A DNA stretch of 64,000 nt from NCBI RefSeq assembly GCF_001612945.1, contig NZ_BDBK01000015.1, forward strand, positions 1 through 64,000. Direction: 5' to 3'. The stretch comes from Nocardia inohanensis NBRC 100128. GTDB taxonomy: Bacteria > Actinomycetota > Actinomycetes > Mycobacteriales > Mycobacteriaceae. This document shows, one piece after another, positions 16,004-25,579 of the stretch (position 1 is the stretch's first letter; each line of letters begins with the position of its first letter). The notes under the pieces are model-generated. The model did no database searches. It worked only from the letters and a program-made list of their open reading frames with translations, and was not told the origin of the DNA. Position numbers and translations under genes: made by a program.

Positions 16004-16945
16004 CTAGTCGGGGTCGGCCAGGGTTACCTGAATGCCGCCGACCAAGTCGGTGCACTGGTTGTAGACGAATACGCCCACGGTCGACAGCGCGGTCAGAAGC
16101 ACCACATTGATCAGACCGATGACACCCGCATAACCGAAGACCGTGCCGGCATCGATGAGCGCGGAGGAGGAGCTGTCCGAAACCATGTCCGTGAACGTGG
16201 AATTCAGCCGCTCCCACACACCCATGCCTTCCAGCACGAGGTACAGCAGGCCGACCGCGAGCATCCACACGAAGAACATGGCGACGCTGATCACCAGCGA
16301 CACCTTCAGCGTGGACCACGGATCGATATGGCGCAGTTGGACTGTCGCGCGCAGCGGCTCACCCGTGGCCGCCGCGGCCGCCACCGCCGCGGGGGCGGAC
16401 GGCGACACCGGACCGGCCACCGGAATGGGCTCCGGCGGCGGCAGCGGATGCCGGATCTCGGACAGGTCCGGCAGATCCTTCACCAATTCCGGGCGCGCGA
16501 TGCTGCGGGTCGGTCCGTCGATACCGACGGACTTCACCATCGCGGCCTCCTTGCGCGCCGCCTTGGCCGCCAGGTCGGCGGTCGTACGCGCGTTGGAGAC
16601 ACCGGCATTCAGGCCGACGCCGCCGGGCCGGCCGGTGGTCGGGGCCTGGCCGGGCCGGTACAGGTTGGATTGCGGTTCCCGCTGCGGCAGCTGGGACCAG
16701 CCGCCCTCCTGGTACGGCGAACCCGCTGCGGGTTCGGCCGCTTCGGGAGCGGTCACCTCGGTCGGATCACTCAGCGGTGCCTGTCCGAAATCACCGGACT
16801 GGTCCGACATTTCGGGAGATTGCGGCGCACCGCCCTCACCGGCGCCCGGCCGCGGGATGGGGCGCGGCGGAATCGGAGACGGGGCGATTCTCTCGGTCAC
16901 GCCATTGGCATGACCGCGCTGGTCATTCGGCTGATTCGTGGTCAA
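16004..16945 (-). CDS. DUF3566 domain membrane protein (Rv0007-like)
   Basis: A 313-residue protein next to gyrA, the positional homologue of Rv0007. Residues 1-200 are a disordered, Pro/Ala-rich cytoplasmic tail. The DUF3566 domain at about 200-313 has two membrane helices (about 218-240 and 267-292) with VQLRHIDPWSTLKVSL at its start and GGIQVTL near the end. Start: TTG at 16945 with AAGGA 7 bases upstream; no ATG/GTG fits better. A role in cell-envelope or division has been proposed for neighbours of this family, but none can be read from the sequence. Confidence 0.85.
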   Translation of the reverse strand: MTTNQPNDQRGHANGVTERIAPSPIPPRPIPRPGAGEGGAPQSPEMSDQSGDFGQAPLSDPTEVTAPEAAEPAAGSPYQEGGWSQLPQREPQSNLYRPGQAPTTGRPGGVGLNAGVSNARTTADLAAKAARKEAAMVKSVGIDGPTRSIARPELVKDLPDLSEIRHPLPPPEPIPVAGPVSPSAPAAVAAAAATGEPLRATVQLRHIDPWSTLKVSLVISVAMFFVWMLAVGLLYLVLEGMGVWERLNSTFTDMVSDSSSSALIDAGTVFGYAGVIGLINVVLLTALSTVGVFVYNQCTDLVGGIQVTLADPD

Positions 16946-16989
16946 TGGTGAATCCTTCGATTCCTTGTGCCGCCGCTGCTGTGGTGAAA

Positions 16990-19503
16990 CTACTGCTTCG
17001 CCGAACCGCTGGTGTCATCTTCGGCCACCTGGTCGGGCTCGTCCGCGTTACGCGCGATCGCGAGCAACGTATCGCCTTCTCCCAGGTTCATCAATCGCAC
17101 GCCCTTGGTTTGGCGTCCCGCTTTGCGAACCTGATTCGCCGCGGTGCGAATGACACCGCCGCCGGAGGTGATCGCGTACAGCTCATCCTCGTCGTTGACG
17201 ATGAGCGCACCGACCAGACTGCCACGTTTCTCGTCGTATTGAATGGTCAATACACCCTTGCCGCCACGACCCTGGGCGGTGTACTCGCCGATGGCCGTGC
17301 GTTTGGAGTACCCACCCGCCGTCGCGACAAGCAGGTAGATGCCCTCTTCGTCGCGAACCACGTTGAGCGACAACAGTTCATCGTCGGCATTGAAACGCAT
17401 GCCCTGCACGCCGGAGGTGGCGCGGCCCATGGGACGCAGCACCTCGTCGTTGGCGGAGAAGCGGATGGACTGACCGTGCGCCGAGACCAGCAGCAGGTCG
17501 TCCTCCGCCGAACACAGTGCCGCGCCGACCAATTCGTCACCATCGCGCAGGTTCACCGCGACGATGCCGCCGGAGCGGTTGGAGTCGAAATCGGTCAGCT
17601 TGGACTTCTTGACCAGGCCCTTGCGGGTGGCCAGCACCAGGTACGGCGCGTCCTCGTAGGTCTTGAGCTGGATGACCTGGGCGATCTTCTCGTCCGGCTG
17701 GAAGGCCAGCAGGTTCGCCACGTGCTGGCCGCGCGCGGTGCGCATGGCCTCGGGCAGCTCGTACGCCTTGGCGCGGTAGACGCGGCCGAGGTTGGTGAAG
17801 AAGAGCAGCCAGTCGTGGGTGGAGGTGACGAAGAAGTGCGACACGACGTCGTCCAGCTTCAGCCCCGCACCCTGCACGCCCTTGCCGCCGCGCTTCTGCG
17901 ACCGGTACAGATCGGTCTTGGTGCGCTTGGCGTAGCCGGTCTCGGTGATGGTGACGACCACGTCCTCGCGTGCGATCAGGTCCTCGTCCTGCACGTCGCC
18001 GTCAGCCGCGATGATCTTGGTGCGCCGGTCGTCGCCGTACTTGTCGACGATCTCCCGCAATTCGTCACGGACGATGGCGCGCTGGCGTTCCGGCTTGGCC
18101 AGAATGTCCTTCAGGTCCGCGATCTCGGCCTCGATCTTGGCCAACTCGTCCATGATCTTCTGCCGCTCCAGCGCGGAGAGGCGGCGCAGCTGCATATCGA
18201 GGATGGCGGTGGCCTGGATCTCGTCGATCTCCAGCAACCGCATCAAGCCGGTGCGCGCGGTCTCGGTATCGGCCGAGCGGCGGATCAGGGCGATGACCTC
18301 GTCCAGCTTGTCCAGCGCCTTGACCAGACCGCGCAGGATGTGGGCCCGCTCCTCGGCCTTGCGCAGCAGGTACTTGGTGCGCCGGATGATCACTTCGAGC
18401 TGGTGGTTCACGTACAGCCGGATCATCTGATCCAGGCGCAGCGTGCGCGGCACCCCATCGACGATCGAGAGCATGTTGCAGCCGAAGGAGGTCTGCAACT
18501 GGGTGTGCTTGTACAGGTTGTTCAGCACGACCTTGGCGATGGCGTCGCGCTTGACCGTCACCACGATGCGCAGCCCGGCGCGGTCGGAGGACTCGTCGTG
18601 GATGTCGGAGACGCCCGCGATCTTGCCGTCCTTCACCTGCTCGGCGATGGCATTGACGAAGTTGTCGGTATTGACCTGGTAGGGCAGCTCGGTGATGACG
18701 ATCGTGGTGCGACCACGGCTGTCTTCCTCGATCTCCACGACGCCGCGCATGCGCACCGAACCGCGGCCGGTGGTGTACGCGTCGTGAATGCCCTGGGTGC
18801 CGACGATCAGACCGGAGGTCGGGAAGTCCGGACCCTTCACCCGTTCCATGCAGGCCGCGAGGGTGGACTCCTCGTCCGCCTCGTGATTGTCCAGCGCCCA
18901 GTAGATGGCCTCGGCCAGCTCGGTCAGGTTGTGCGGCGGGATGTTCGTCGCCATACCGACGGCAATACCGTTGGAGCCGTTCATGAGCAGGGCGGGCACC
19001 CGGCTCGGCAGGACGACGGGCTCTTGGGTCTTGCCGTCGTAGTTGGGGATGAAATCGACCGTCTCGTGGTCGATTTCGCGCAGCATCTCCATCGCCAGCG
19101 GGGTCAGCCGGCACTCGGTGTAGCGCATGGCGGCCGCGCCGTCGTTGCCGCGCGAACCGAAGTTGCCCTGGCCGTCGACCAGCGGGTACCGCAGCGCCCA
19201 CGGCTGCGCCATACGCACCAAGGTGTCGTAGATGGCCGAGTCGCCGTGCGGGTGGTAGTTACCCATGGTGTCGGCGACGGGGCGCGCGGACTTCACGTAG
19301 CCGCGGTCCGGCCGGTACCCGTTGTCGTACATCGCGTAGAGAATGCGCCGGTGCACCGGCTTCATGCCGTCGCGCACCTCGGGCAGCGCGCGCCCGACGA
19401 TCACGCTCATGGCGTAGTCGATGTAGGAGTTCTGCATCTCCTGCTGGATGTCGACCGGCTCGATGCGGTCGCCACCCGACGGGGGAAGTTCGATCTCAGT
19501 CAT
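16990..19503 (-). CDS. gyrA: DNA gyrase subunit A
   Basis: An 837-residue type II topoisomerase subunit that breaks and rejoins DNA. The catalytic Tyr is Tyr128 in AAMRYTECRL. The quinolone-resistance region GNYHPHGDSAIYDTL has Ser89, Ala90 and Asp93; this differs from mycobacterial GDASIYD and resembles the E. coli arrangement, so Ser89 is the usual quinolone-contact residue. The C-terminal beta-pinwheel has the GyrA box QKRGGKG. No intein is present, unlike in some mycobacteria. A GGAG 8 bases before the ATG at 19503 supports the start. Confidence 0.97.
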   Translation of the reverse strand: MTEIELPPSGGDRIEPVDIQQEMQNSYIDYAMSVIVGRALPEVRDGMKPVHRRILYAMYDNGYRPDRGYVKSARPVADTMGNYHPHGDSAIYDTLVRMAQPWALRYPLVDGQGNFGSRGNDGAAAMRYTECRLTPLAMEMLREIDHETVDFIPNYDGKTQEPVVLPSRVPALLMNGSNGIAVGMATNIPPHNLTELAEAIYWALDNHEADEESTLAACMERVKGPDFPTSGLIVGTQGIHDAYTTGRGSVRMRGVVEIEEDSRGRTTIVITELPYQVNTDNFVNAIAEQVKDGKIAGVSDIHDESSDRAGLRIVVTVKRDAIAKVVLNNLYKHTQLQTSFGCNMLSIVDGVPRTLRLDQMIRLYVNHQLEVIIRRTKYLLRKAEERAHILRGLVKALDKLDEVIALIRRSADTETARTGLMRLLEIDEIQATAILDMQLRRLSALERQKIMDELAKIEAEIADLKDILAKPERQRAIVRDELREIVDKYGDDRRTKIIAADGDVQDEDLIAREDVVVTITETGYAKRTKTDLYRSQKRGGKGVQGAGLKLDDVVSHFFVTSTHDWLLFFTNLGRVYRAKAYELPEAMRTARGQHVANLLAFQPDEKIAQVIQLKTYEDAPYLVLATRKGLVKKSKLTDFDSNRSGGIVAVNLRDGDELVGAALCSAEDDLLLVSAHGQSIRFSANDEVLRPMGRATSGVQGMRFNADDELLSLNVVRDEEGIYLLVATAGGYSKRTAIGEYTAQGRGGKGVLTIQYDEKRGSLVGALIVNDEDELYAITSGGGVIRTAANQVRKAGRQTKGVRLMNLGEGDTLLAIARNADEPDQVAEDDTSGSAKQ

Positions 19504-19560
19504 GAATTGGTCTCCGTGGGAAGTCTTTTGGGTGGGTTCCGAACGTGGAAGCGGGGCCTA

Positions 19561-19606
19561 GGGGCGCAGCCCCCGGATCTCTCGGGGGTTCTGGGGCGAA
19601 GCCCCT
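19561..19606. repeat. Two GGGGC(N)GCCCC palindromes between gyrB and gyrA
   Basis: GGGGCGCAGCCCC (from 19561) and GGGGCGAAGCCCC (from 19593), separated by CGGATCTCTCGGGGGTTCT. They belong to the palindrome family described under findings and occupy most of the gyrB-gyrA gap. Confidence 0.65.
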
Positions 19607-19629
19607 GAGAGTCCCGAGAGCCGGCCCGA

Positions 19630-21672
19630 CTACACGTCGAGGAACCGCACGTCCTTGGCGTTCCGGGTGATGAAGCTGCGGCGAGCCTCGACGTCCTCAC
19701 CCATCAGGACGGAGAACAGCTCGTCGGCCGCGGCGGCGTCGTCGAGGGTCACCAGGCGCAGCACGCGCACGCTCGGATCCATGGTGGTCTCCCACAGCTC
19801 CTTCGGGTTCATCTCACCGAGACCCTTGTAGCGCTGGATGCCGTCGTCCTTGTTGATCTTCTTACCGGCCGCCAGACCGCGCTCCAGCAGTCCGTCGCGC
19901 TCCCGGTCGGAGTAGGCGAACTCCGGCTCGGACCGCTGCCACTTGAGCTTGTACAGCGGCGGCATGGCCAGATACACGTGACCGTGCTCGACCAGCGGGC
20001 GCATGAAACGGAACAGCAGGGTGAGCAGCAGCGTCGAGATGTGCTGGCCGTCCACGTCGGCGTCGGCCATCAGCACGATCTTGTGATACCGCAGCTTGGC
20101 GATATCGAACTCGTCGTGGATGCCGGTGCCGAAAGCCGTGATGATGGACTGGACTTCGGTGTTCTTCAGCACGCGGTCGATGCGCGCCTTCTCGACGTTG
20201 ATGATCTTGCCGCGCAGCGGCAGGATGGCCTGGTACATCGAGTCGCGGCCGGACTTGGCCGAACCACCGGCGGAATCGCCCTCCACGATGTAGATCTCGG
20301 ACTTGCTCGGATCCTTGGAGCGGCAGTCGGCGAGCTTGCCCGGCAGGCCACCGAGATCGGTGGCGGACTTGCGCCGCACCAGCTCTCGCGCCTTCCGCGC
20401 GGCCACCCGCGCCTGCGCGGACGAAACCGCCTTCTGCACAATCGTCTTGGCGTCGGCCGGGTTGGCCTCGAACCAGTGCGTCAGGTGCTCGTTGCAGGTG
20501 CGCTGCACGAAGCCCTTCACATCGGTATTGCCGAGCTTGGTCTTGGTCTGACCCTCGAACTGCGGGTCGGCGACCTTCACCGAGACGATGGCGGCCAGGC
20601 CCTCACGGATGTCGTCACCCGTCAGGTTGCCTTCCTTCTCCTTGAGGAGCTTCTTGTCCTTCGCGTACTTGTTCACCACCGTGGTGAGCGCGGCGCGGAA
20701 ACCCTCTTCGTGGGTGCCGCCCTCATGGGTGTTGATGGTGTTGGCGAAGGTGTGCACGGACTCGGAGTAACCCGAGTTCCACTGCATGGCCACCTCGAGC
20801 TCGTGCCCGGTGCCCTTACCGGTGAAGCCGACGATCGAATTGTGGATCGCGGTCTTGGTCCGGTTGATGTGCTTGACGTAATCCTCGAGACCGCCCGGGT
20901 AGTGGTAGGTCCGGGTCTTCACCTTCGGCTCGGCGACCGGGGCGTTCTCGTCGAGGTGCTTGGGCGCCTCGGCGGTATCGCTCACCACCTCGTCGGTGAT
21001 GTCGCCTTCGCTCACCCGCTGATCGGTGAGGGTGATGGTGAGTCCCTTGTTCAGGAACGCCATCTCCTGGAGCCGGCGGGCGACCGTCTCGAAGTTGTAG
21101 GTGGTGGTCTCGAAGATCTCCGGGTCGGCCCAGAAGCGGATGGTGGTACCGGTGCGCTTGGTGGCTTCGCCCTGGAAGAGCTTGCCGGGCTTGGCGTCCT
21201 TGTACTCCTGGGTCCAGTGGAATCCCGCGGTGTCCACCTCGGCCTCGAGCCGGGTGGAGAGCGCGTTCACCACGGAGATGCCGACGCCGTGCAGACCACC
21301 GGAGACCGCATAGGAGTCGGAGTCGAACTTGCCGCCGGCGTGCAGCTGGGTCATGACCACCTCGATGGTGGGGATGCCCTGGGCGTGCATGCCGGTCGGG
21401 ATACCACGGCCGTCGTCGACGACCTCGACGCCGCCGTCGGCGAGCAGGGTGACGTCGACCCGCGAGGCGTATCCGGCCATCGCTTCGTCGACCGAGTTGT
21501 CGACGACCTCCCAAACCAGGTGGTGCAGACCCCGCTCACCGGTGGAACCGATGTACATGCCGGGCCGCTTGCGCACCGCCTCGAGGCCCTCGAGCACGGT
21601 GATGGAGGAGGCGTCGTAATTGCCTGACTTCGACTGGTTCGCGCCGTCTTCGTTGGAGTCCATGGCAGCCAC
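19630..21672 (-). CDS. gyrB: DNA gyrase subunit B
   Basis: A protein of about 680 residues providing ATPase and TOPRIM functions of gyrase. GHKL motifs: VVDNSVDEA, DDGRGIPTG, GGLHGVG. TOPRIM: EGDSAGGSA and MADADVDGQHI. The C-terminus has YKGLGEMNPKELWETTMD. The start chosen is GTG 21672, giving MAAMDSNEDGANQ, which parallels the MAAQKK N-terminus of M. tuberculosis GyrB. ATG 21663 and an upstream frame to 21726 are alternatives; the AAGGAG at about 21690 is 12 bases from the GTG. Confidence 0.95.
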   Translation of the reverse strand: MAAMDSNEDGANQSKSGNYDASSITVLEGLEAVRKRPGMYIGSTGERGLHHLVWEVVDNSVDEAMAGYASRVDVTLLADGGVEVVDDGRGIPTGMHAQGIPTIEVVMTQLHAGGKFDSDSYAVSGGLHGVGISVVNALSTRLEAEVDTAGFHWTQEYKDAKPGKLFQGEATKRTGTTIRFWADPEIFETTTYNFETVARRLQEMAFLNKGLTITLTDQRVSEGDITDEVVSDTAEAPKHLDENAPVAEPKVKTRTYHYPGGLEDYVKHINRTKTAIHNSIVGFTGKGTGHELEVAMQWNSGYSESVHTFANTINTHEGGTHEEGFRAALTTVVNKYAKDKKLLKEKEGNLTGDDIREGLAAIVSVKVADPQFEGQTKTKLGNTDVKGFVQRTCNEHLTHWFEANPADAKTIVQKAVSSAQARVAARKARELVRRKSATDLGGLPGKLADCRSKDPSKSEIYIVEGDSAGGSAKSGRDSMYQAILPLRGKIINVEKARIDRVLKNTEVQSIITAFGTGIHDEFDIAKLRYHKIVLMADADVDGQHISTLLLTLLFRFMRPLVEHGHVYLAMPPLYKLKWQRSEPEFAYSDRERDGLLERGLAAGKKINKDDGIQRYKGLGEMNPKELWETTMDPSVRVLRLVTLDDAAAADELFSVLMGEDVEARRSFITRNAKDVRFLDV

Positions 21673-22002
21673 TGGTCGGTAGCTCTCCTTACTTGCTGAT
21701 CCACCAGGCATCGGGGCGGACGGCACACGTGGGGTCCCTCGGGAGTGTCTGCTCGAGAGTTACGGAGCCCACGGGCGACCTGTCGCTGAACGCGCCGGGA
21801 GGTATCGCCGCTAGTTACTCCCCCATCCTACTGGTACGACCGACACAGAATGCACCTATGACACCCCTGTGTGCGACGTACGTGCGTGAAATCGACCATC
21901 AATAAGTCCCGTCATAGGGATGGGGGGTCCCGAGACCTTCAGCGGCCGTTCACGCCGGTGCGCGGAAACCGGTAGCGACGGGGTGCTCGGCGATCACGCG
22001 AA

Positions 22003-22018
22003 CGTTCCACGTGAAACC
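22003..22018. other. parS-like ParB-binding site 1
   Basis: CGTTCCACGTGAAACC matches 13 of 16 positions of the parS consensus TGTTTCACGTGAAACA and keeps the central CACGTG. It lies about 10 kb from parAB on the gyrB side of oriC. Confidence 0.65.
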
Positions 22019-22037
22019 ACCGACTCTCGTAACTCCC

Positions 22038-22052
22038 GGGGGCTTCGCCCCC
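22038..22052. repeat. GGGGGCTTCGCCCCC palindrome
   Basis: Perfect 6-bp arms around TTC (GGGGGC TTC GCCCCC), followed by TGACCCC as in other family members. Confidence 0.65.
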
Positions 22053-22108
22053 TGACCCCTTCGGGCCGAGTTGACGACAGTCCACCACCCGCCGACGCGA
22101 AGTAGGGC

Positions 22109-22702
22109 CTATCCGTACGTGTCGCGCGGGCCGCGGCCTTTGATGTGCCGCTCGCCCTTGCGCCAACTCGGCGCGGTCGGGCCGTTGATGCGCAGCTGGG
22201 TGACCACGCCGTTGCCGACGGCCGCCGCGATCTTCGCCAGGATCTGGGATTGGAACATGCGGAGCTGGGTCGCCCAAGCGGTCGATTCCGCCTGCACGCT
22301 CAGGATCCCGTTCTCCAGCGAGATGGGCTGGGCATGCGAGGCGATGTCCTCCCCCACCACCGCGGACCAGCGGCCGAACACGGTGCCCTCGGCGACCTTG
22401 CCCGACCAGCCGCGGCCCTTGGCCAGCTTCATCGTCAGTGACGAAAGGGACTGGGGGTCGCGTTCGTCCGGATGCGCACCCGACCAACCGCTCCGGCGGC
22501 GCAGTGCGCGCACCCCGCCCTTGCGCGGCGAGGCCCTCCCCTGGCCCACCGACTTGCCCGCCGCCCGCGCGGCCGCCCGGGCCTCTTCGAGCGCACGCCG
22601 CGCGAGGTCGACACCGCGCAGTTCGGGCTCGGCACCGGGACCGGTGGCGCCGGAGTTGGCGGCAGGAGAACTGGATTCGGGTGATTCCGGCTGGTCAGCC
22701 AT
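22109..22702 (-). CDS. dciA: DciA, replicative helicase loader/operator (DUF721)
   Basis: 197 residues; homologue of Rv0004. DciA loads or activates the DnaB helicase in bacteria lacking DnaC/DnaI. The first ~85 residues are charged and disordered with Ala/Arg helices; the C-terminal DUF721 domain (about 85-180) shows GRWSAVVGEDIASHAQPISLENG, LSVQAESTAWATQLR and INGPTAPSWRKG. The gene is in the recF-dciA order typical of actinobacteria, 76 bases after recF. Confidence 0.92.
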   Translation of the reverse strand: MADQPESPESSSPAANSGATGPGAEPELRGVDLARRALEEARAAARAAGKSVGQGRASPRKGGVRALRRRSGWSGAHPDERDPQSLSSLTMKLAKGRGWSGKVAEGTVFGRWSAVVGEDIASHAQPISLENGILSVQAESTAWATQLRMFQSQILAKIAAAVGNGVVTQLRINGPTAPSWRKGERHIKGRGPRDTYG

Positions 22703-22778
22703 TCACAACACCTTTCCTCGGACCCGCGCTTCACCGAGGATTCTGCCCCATCCCACCGACAACATCACGGCACGATGG

Positions 22779-23951
22779 TCAGCTCGCGATACGCGACGCG
22801 CGATGGTCGGCCTCGCCGGTGGTCTCGACCCGCATCGGAGCGGCTTCGAGTTCGGCCGGCACGTCCTCCGGAACCGCGGCGGTGATCAATACCTGCTCGG
22901 CCCCGGCGGCCACGGCGGCCAGCGCGGTGCGCCGGCGGCGATCCAGTTCGGCGAAGACGTCATCGAGGATGAGCACCGGATCGGTGCCCGCACTGCGCAG
23001 CAATTCGAATGCCCCGAGCCGCAAAGCCAGTGCGAAGGACCAGGATTCGCCGTGACTGGCGAAACCCTTGGCGGGCGCCGAACCCAGCATCAGGTCCAGA
23101 TCGTCGCGGTGCGGGCCGACCAGGCAGACCCCGCGCTCCAGTTCCTTCTGCCGGGCAATCCCCAACTCCCGCAACAAGATCGCTTCGAGCTGCTCGGCAT
23201 CCTCAGCCTGTGGAGTACGCATGGGATCGAGGAATTCCGTTGGGAGCGTGCCGCTTCGATAGCCGATCGTCGCAGGTCGCGACTCCGGCGCGATCGATCC
23301 ATAGGCCTGTGCGAGATGTGGATAAAGTTCGTGGACCAGCCGCAGCCGCTGCGCCAGCAGCACCGCGCCGTGCGCCGCCAGATGCCCGTCCCACACGTCC
23401 AGGGTGCTCAGCTCCGCACCCCGCGACCCCGAACGCGCGTGCCGCCCAGCGGTTTTCAGCAGGGCCGAGCGCTGCCGCAGCACCTTCTCGTAATCCGCGC
23501 GCACCCCGGCGAGCCGCGGCAACTGCGCCGTGGCCAGCTCGTCCAGGAAGCGCCGGCGCTCGGACGGATCGCCCCGGACCAGCGACAGGTCCTCCGGCGC
23601 GAACAGCACCGTCTGGAGAATCCCCAGGATCTCCCGGGTCCGGCGCACCGGCGAACGATTGATCTGCGCGCGATTGGCGCTGCCCTGATTGAGCTCCATG
23701 TCCACCCGCAGCTCGCGCCCGGTGTTCACCACGGTGGCCCCGACCCGAGCCTTGGCGGCGCCGATGCGAATCAGCGGGGCGTCGGCCGATACCCGGTGGG
23801 AACCGAGTGTGGACAAGTAGCCGATGGCCTCGATCAGGTTGGTCTTGCCATTCCCGTTCGACCCCAGGAAGACCGTTCTGCCTGGTGATAACTCCAGCTC
23901 CGCGGCCTCCCAGGACCGGAAATCACGCAGCGACAGCGCGCGCACATACAT
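22779..23951 (-). CDS. recF: RecF, recombination mediator ATPase
   Basis: 390 residues. RecF helps load RecA at gaps on stalled forks. An SMC-like ABC ATPase: Walker A GSNGNGKTN near residues 30-38, signature SHGESWSFALALRLG, and Walker B PVLILDDVFAELD. N-terminus MYVRALSLRDFRSW is typical. Two perfect DnaA boxes lie inside the gene (23317-23325 and 23808-23816). It is 140 bases downstream of dnaN; the gnd gene found between dnaN and recF in some relatives is absent. Confidence 0.95.
   Translation of the reverse strand: MYVRALSLRDFRSWEAAELELSPGRTVFLGSNGNGKTNLIEAIGYLSTLGSHRVSADAPLIRIGAAKARVGATVVNTGRELRVDMELNQGSANRAQINRSPVRRTREILGILQTVLFAPEDLSLVRGDPSERRRFLDELATAQLPRLAGVRADYEKVLRQRSALLKTAGRHARSGSRGAELSTLDVWDGHLAAHGAVLLAQRLRLVHELYPHLAQAYGSIAPESRPATIGYRSGTLPTEFLDPMRTPQAEDAEQLEAILLRELGIARQKELERGVCLVGPHRDDLDLMLGSAPAKGFASHGESWSFALALRLGAFELLRSAGTDPVLILDDVFAELDRRRRTALAAVAAGAEQVLITAAVPEDVPAELEAAPMRVETTGEADHRASRIAS
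23317..23325 (-). other. DnaA box inside recF (TTATCCACA)
   Basis: TGTGGATAA is the complement of TTATCCACA, a perfect consensus box within the recF coding sequence. Confidence 0.45.
23808..23816 (-). other. DnaA box inside recF (TTGTCCACA)
   Basis: TGTGGACAA is the complement of TTGTCCACA, in the 5' part of recF, about 2 kb from oriC. Confidence 0.45.
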
Positions 23952-24091
23952 GTGGATCAGCCCATCGTGGCTGGGGAAAACCCGGCCCGACCTGGGGAAG
24001 CAGCACGAAGACGCCGCGAAACTCCCAGTCGGGCCGAGTTTTTCACAGGTTTGTCAACAGTGTGCACAGCACCGTGTCGACTCTCGAACGA

Positions 24092-25261
24092 TCAGCCCGG
24101 CAGCCGGACCGGCATCAGCAGGTAGATGAAGCTGCTCGACAGCGCCGGGAAGGCCCCGGACTCCAGCGGCTCCAGCTCCTCCTCCGGTGCCGGCACGAAG
24201 ACGGCCGGACGGCTGGGGGTGGTGAAACCGAAGGTCACCTTGTCCTTGTGCAGCGCGGACAGGCCGTCCAGCAGGTAGCCCGGGTTGAAGGCGATGGTCA
24301 GCGGCTCACCGCGGAAGTCGGCATCCAGCCACTCCTCGGCGCGACCCGCGTCGTCCCCACCGGCGGAGAGCAGCACGCCCTCCTCGGAGAACTCCATCCG
24401 CACCTGGGCGCCGCGCTCGGCCACCAGGGCCACACGCTTGATGGCCTCGGTCAGCGCGCTCACGGTCAGGGTGGCGACGGAGGTGTGCTCCTTGGGGAGC
24501 AACTGGCGGAACTTGGGGAATTCGGCATCGAGCAGGCGGGTGGTGGTGCGGCGGCCGCCGTTCACGATGCCAAGCAGGCCGTCGGAGCCGGTGCCGAAGG
24601 CCAATTGCACGGGCTGATCGGACGCACCGAGCGTCTTACCGGCCTCGGACAGGGTGCGGGCCGGGACCAGGACCGCGGTCTCCACATCGGCGCGACCGGG
24701 CTGCCATTCCAGCTCGCGCACGGCGAGGCGGAAGCGGTCGGTGGCCGCGAGTACGACCTTGGGGCCTTCGATCTCGACCCGGATGCCGGTGAGCATGGGG
24801 AGCGTGTCGTCTCGACCGGCCGCGACGGCCACCTGGCCGACCGCCTGGGAGAACAGATCCACGCCGAGCTCGCCGGTCTGGGGAGGAAGTTCGGGAAGCT
24901 GGGGATAGTCCTCGACCGGCATGGTGGGCAGCGAGAACTTCGCACTGCCACAGGCGATGAGCACGCGCGTGCCGTCGACGGAGACATCCACCGGCTTGTT
25001 GGAGAGCGCCTTGGTGATGTCGGCGAGCAGACGCCCGGAGACCAGCACCTGGCCCGGTCCGGCAACCTCGGCGGCCACCCGCATCTGCGCGGAGACCTCG
25101 TAGTCGAAACCGGAGACCGTCAGGCCGTCCTCGTCGGCTACGAGAAGAACGCCGCCCAGAACGGGCACCGGGGGCCGAGAGGGCAGGCTGCGAGCCACCC
25201 AGGCCACGGAATCGGCGAAGTCCTCGCGAGCAACTCGAAACTTCATGCTTGCAAGCTCCAT
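24092..25261 (-). CDS. dnaN: DNA polymerase III beta sliding clamp
   Basis: About 389 residues. The clamp encircles DNA and tethers polymerase III. The three-domain fold is recognised from MKFRVAREDFADSVAWVARSLPSRPPVPVLGGVLL, internal GIRVEIEG and LAATDRFRLAVREL, and the C-terminal LLMPVRLPG. Two starts are possible: ATG 25261 (MELASMKF) or ATG 25246 (MKFRV), the latter with GGAG 9 bases upstream. Sequence before 25261 has no family similarity. Confidence 0.95.
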   Translation of the reverse strand: MELASMKFRVAREDFADSVAWVARSLPSRPPVPVLGGVLLVADEDGLTVSGFDYEVSAQMRVAAEVAGPGQVLVSGRLLADITKALSNKPVDVSVDGTRVLIACGSAKFSLPTMPVEDYPQLPELPPQTGELGVDLFSQAVGQVAVAAGRDDTLPMLTGIRVEIEGPKVVLAATDRFRLAVRELEWQPGRADVETAVLVPARTLSEAGKTLGASDQPVQLAFGTGSDGLLGIVNGGRRTTTRLLDAEFPKFRQLLPKEHTSVATLTVSALTEAIKRVALVAERGAQVRMEFSEEGVLLSAGGDDAGRAEEWLDADFRGEPLTIAFNPGYLLDGLSALHKDKVTFGFTTPSRPAVFVPAPEEELEPLESGAFPALSSSFIYLLMPVRLPG

Positions 25262-25530
25262 CGCCCGGTCTGTCCTCTCCAGTGTCGTTCGTGGTCGGTG
25301 CGTCTCGATCGGCCGTCCACGCAGTGTGGCATAGCCGACCGACACCAAACCGTACCCGCGCACGACCGCATTGCCTACGGCGACCCACCACTGATCTCAC
25401 CGGAGGGGGCGAGCCCGGATCCCATCGAGAGATGCGCGCGGAGCGGAGCCGGCTCCCTCTTGTCCAGGCTTCGTTCGGATAGGGAGGAGCTACCCCTCGA
25501 TCCGTTCGCTCCCAGACCGACTTTCCACAC

Positions 25531-25579
25531 ACCTGTTTTAAAAGATGAATTTATAGAGAGAGAAATGAAGTAGTAGTAG
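25531..25579. other. Probable DNA-unwinding element with DnaA-trio repeats
   Basis: The most AT-rich tract in the intergenic region: TGTTTTAAAAGATGAATT and ATAGAGAGAGAAATG, ending in AAG-TAG-TAG-TAG (25568-25579). Four consecutive [A/T]AG triplets match the DnaA-trio pattern, and a DnaA core (TGTGGA, 25593) lies 13 bases beyond. This layout is that of the bacterial basal unwinding system; function is inferred. Confidence 0.6.

Larger units (their letters stand above)
21673..22108. other. 436-base gene-free region upstream of gyrB
   Basis: It lies between dciA and gyrB and probably holds the gyrB promoter and leader. It contains a parS-like site (22003-22018) and a GGGGGCTTCGCCCCC palindrome (22038-22052). 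Open frames here are short and lack coding character. Confidence 0.5.

Noticed and set aside
16990..19503. Intein in gyrA, as in some mycobacteria
   Set aside because: The sequence runs continuously through the active-site Tyr region with no inserted homing endonuclease.
16777..19608. 943-codon plus-strand frame opposite gyrA
   Set aside because: Complementary-strand shadow; gyrA has Shine-Dalgarno, catalytic Tyr and GyrA box.
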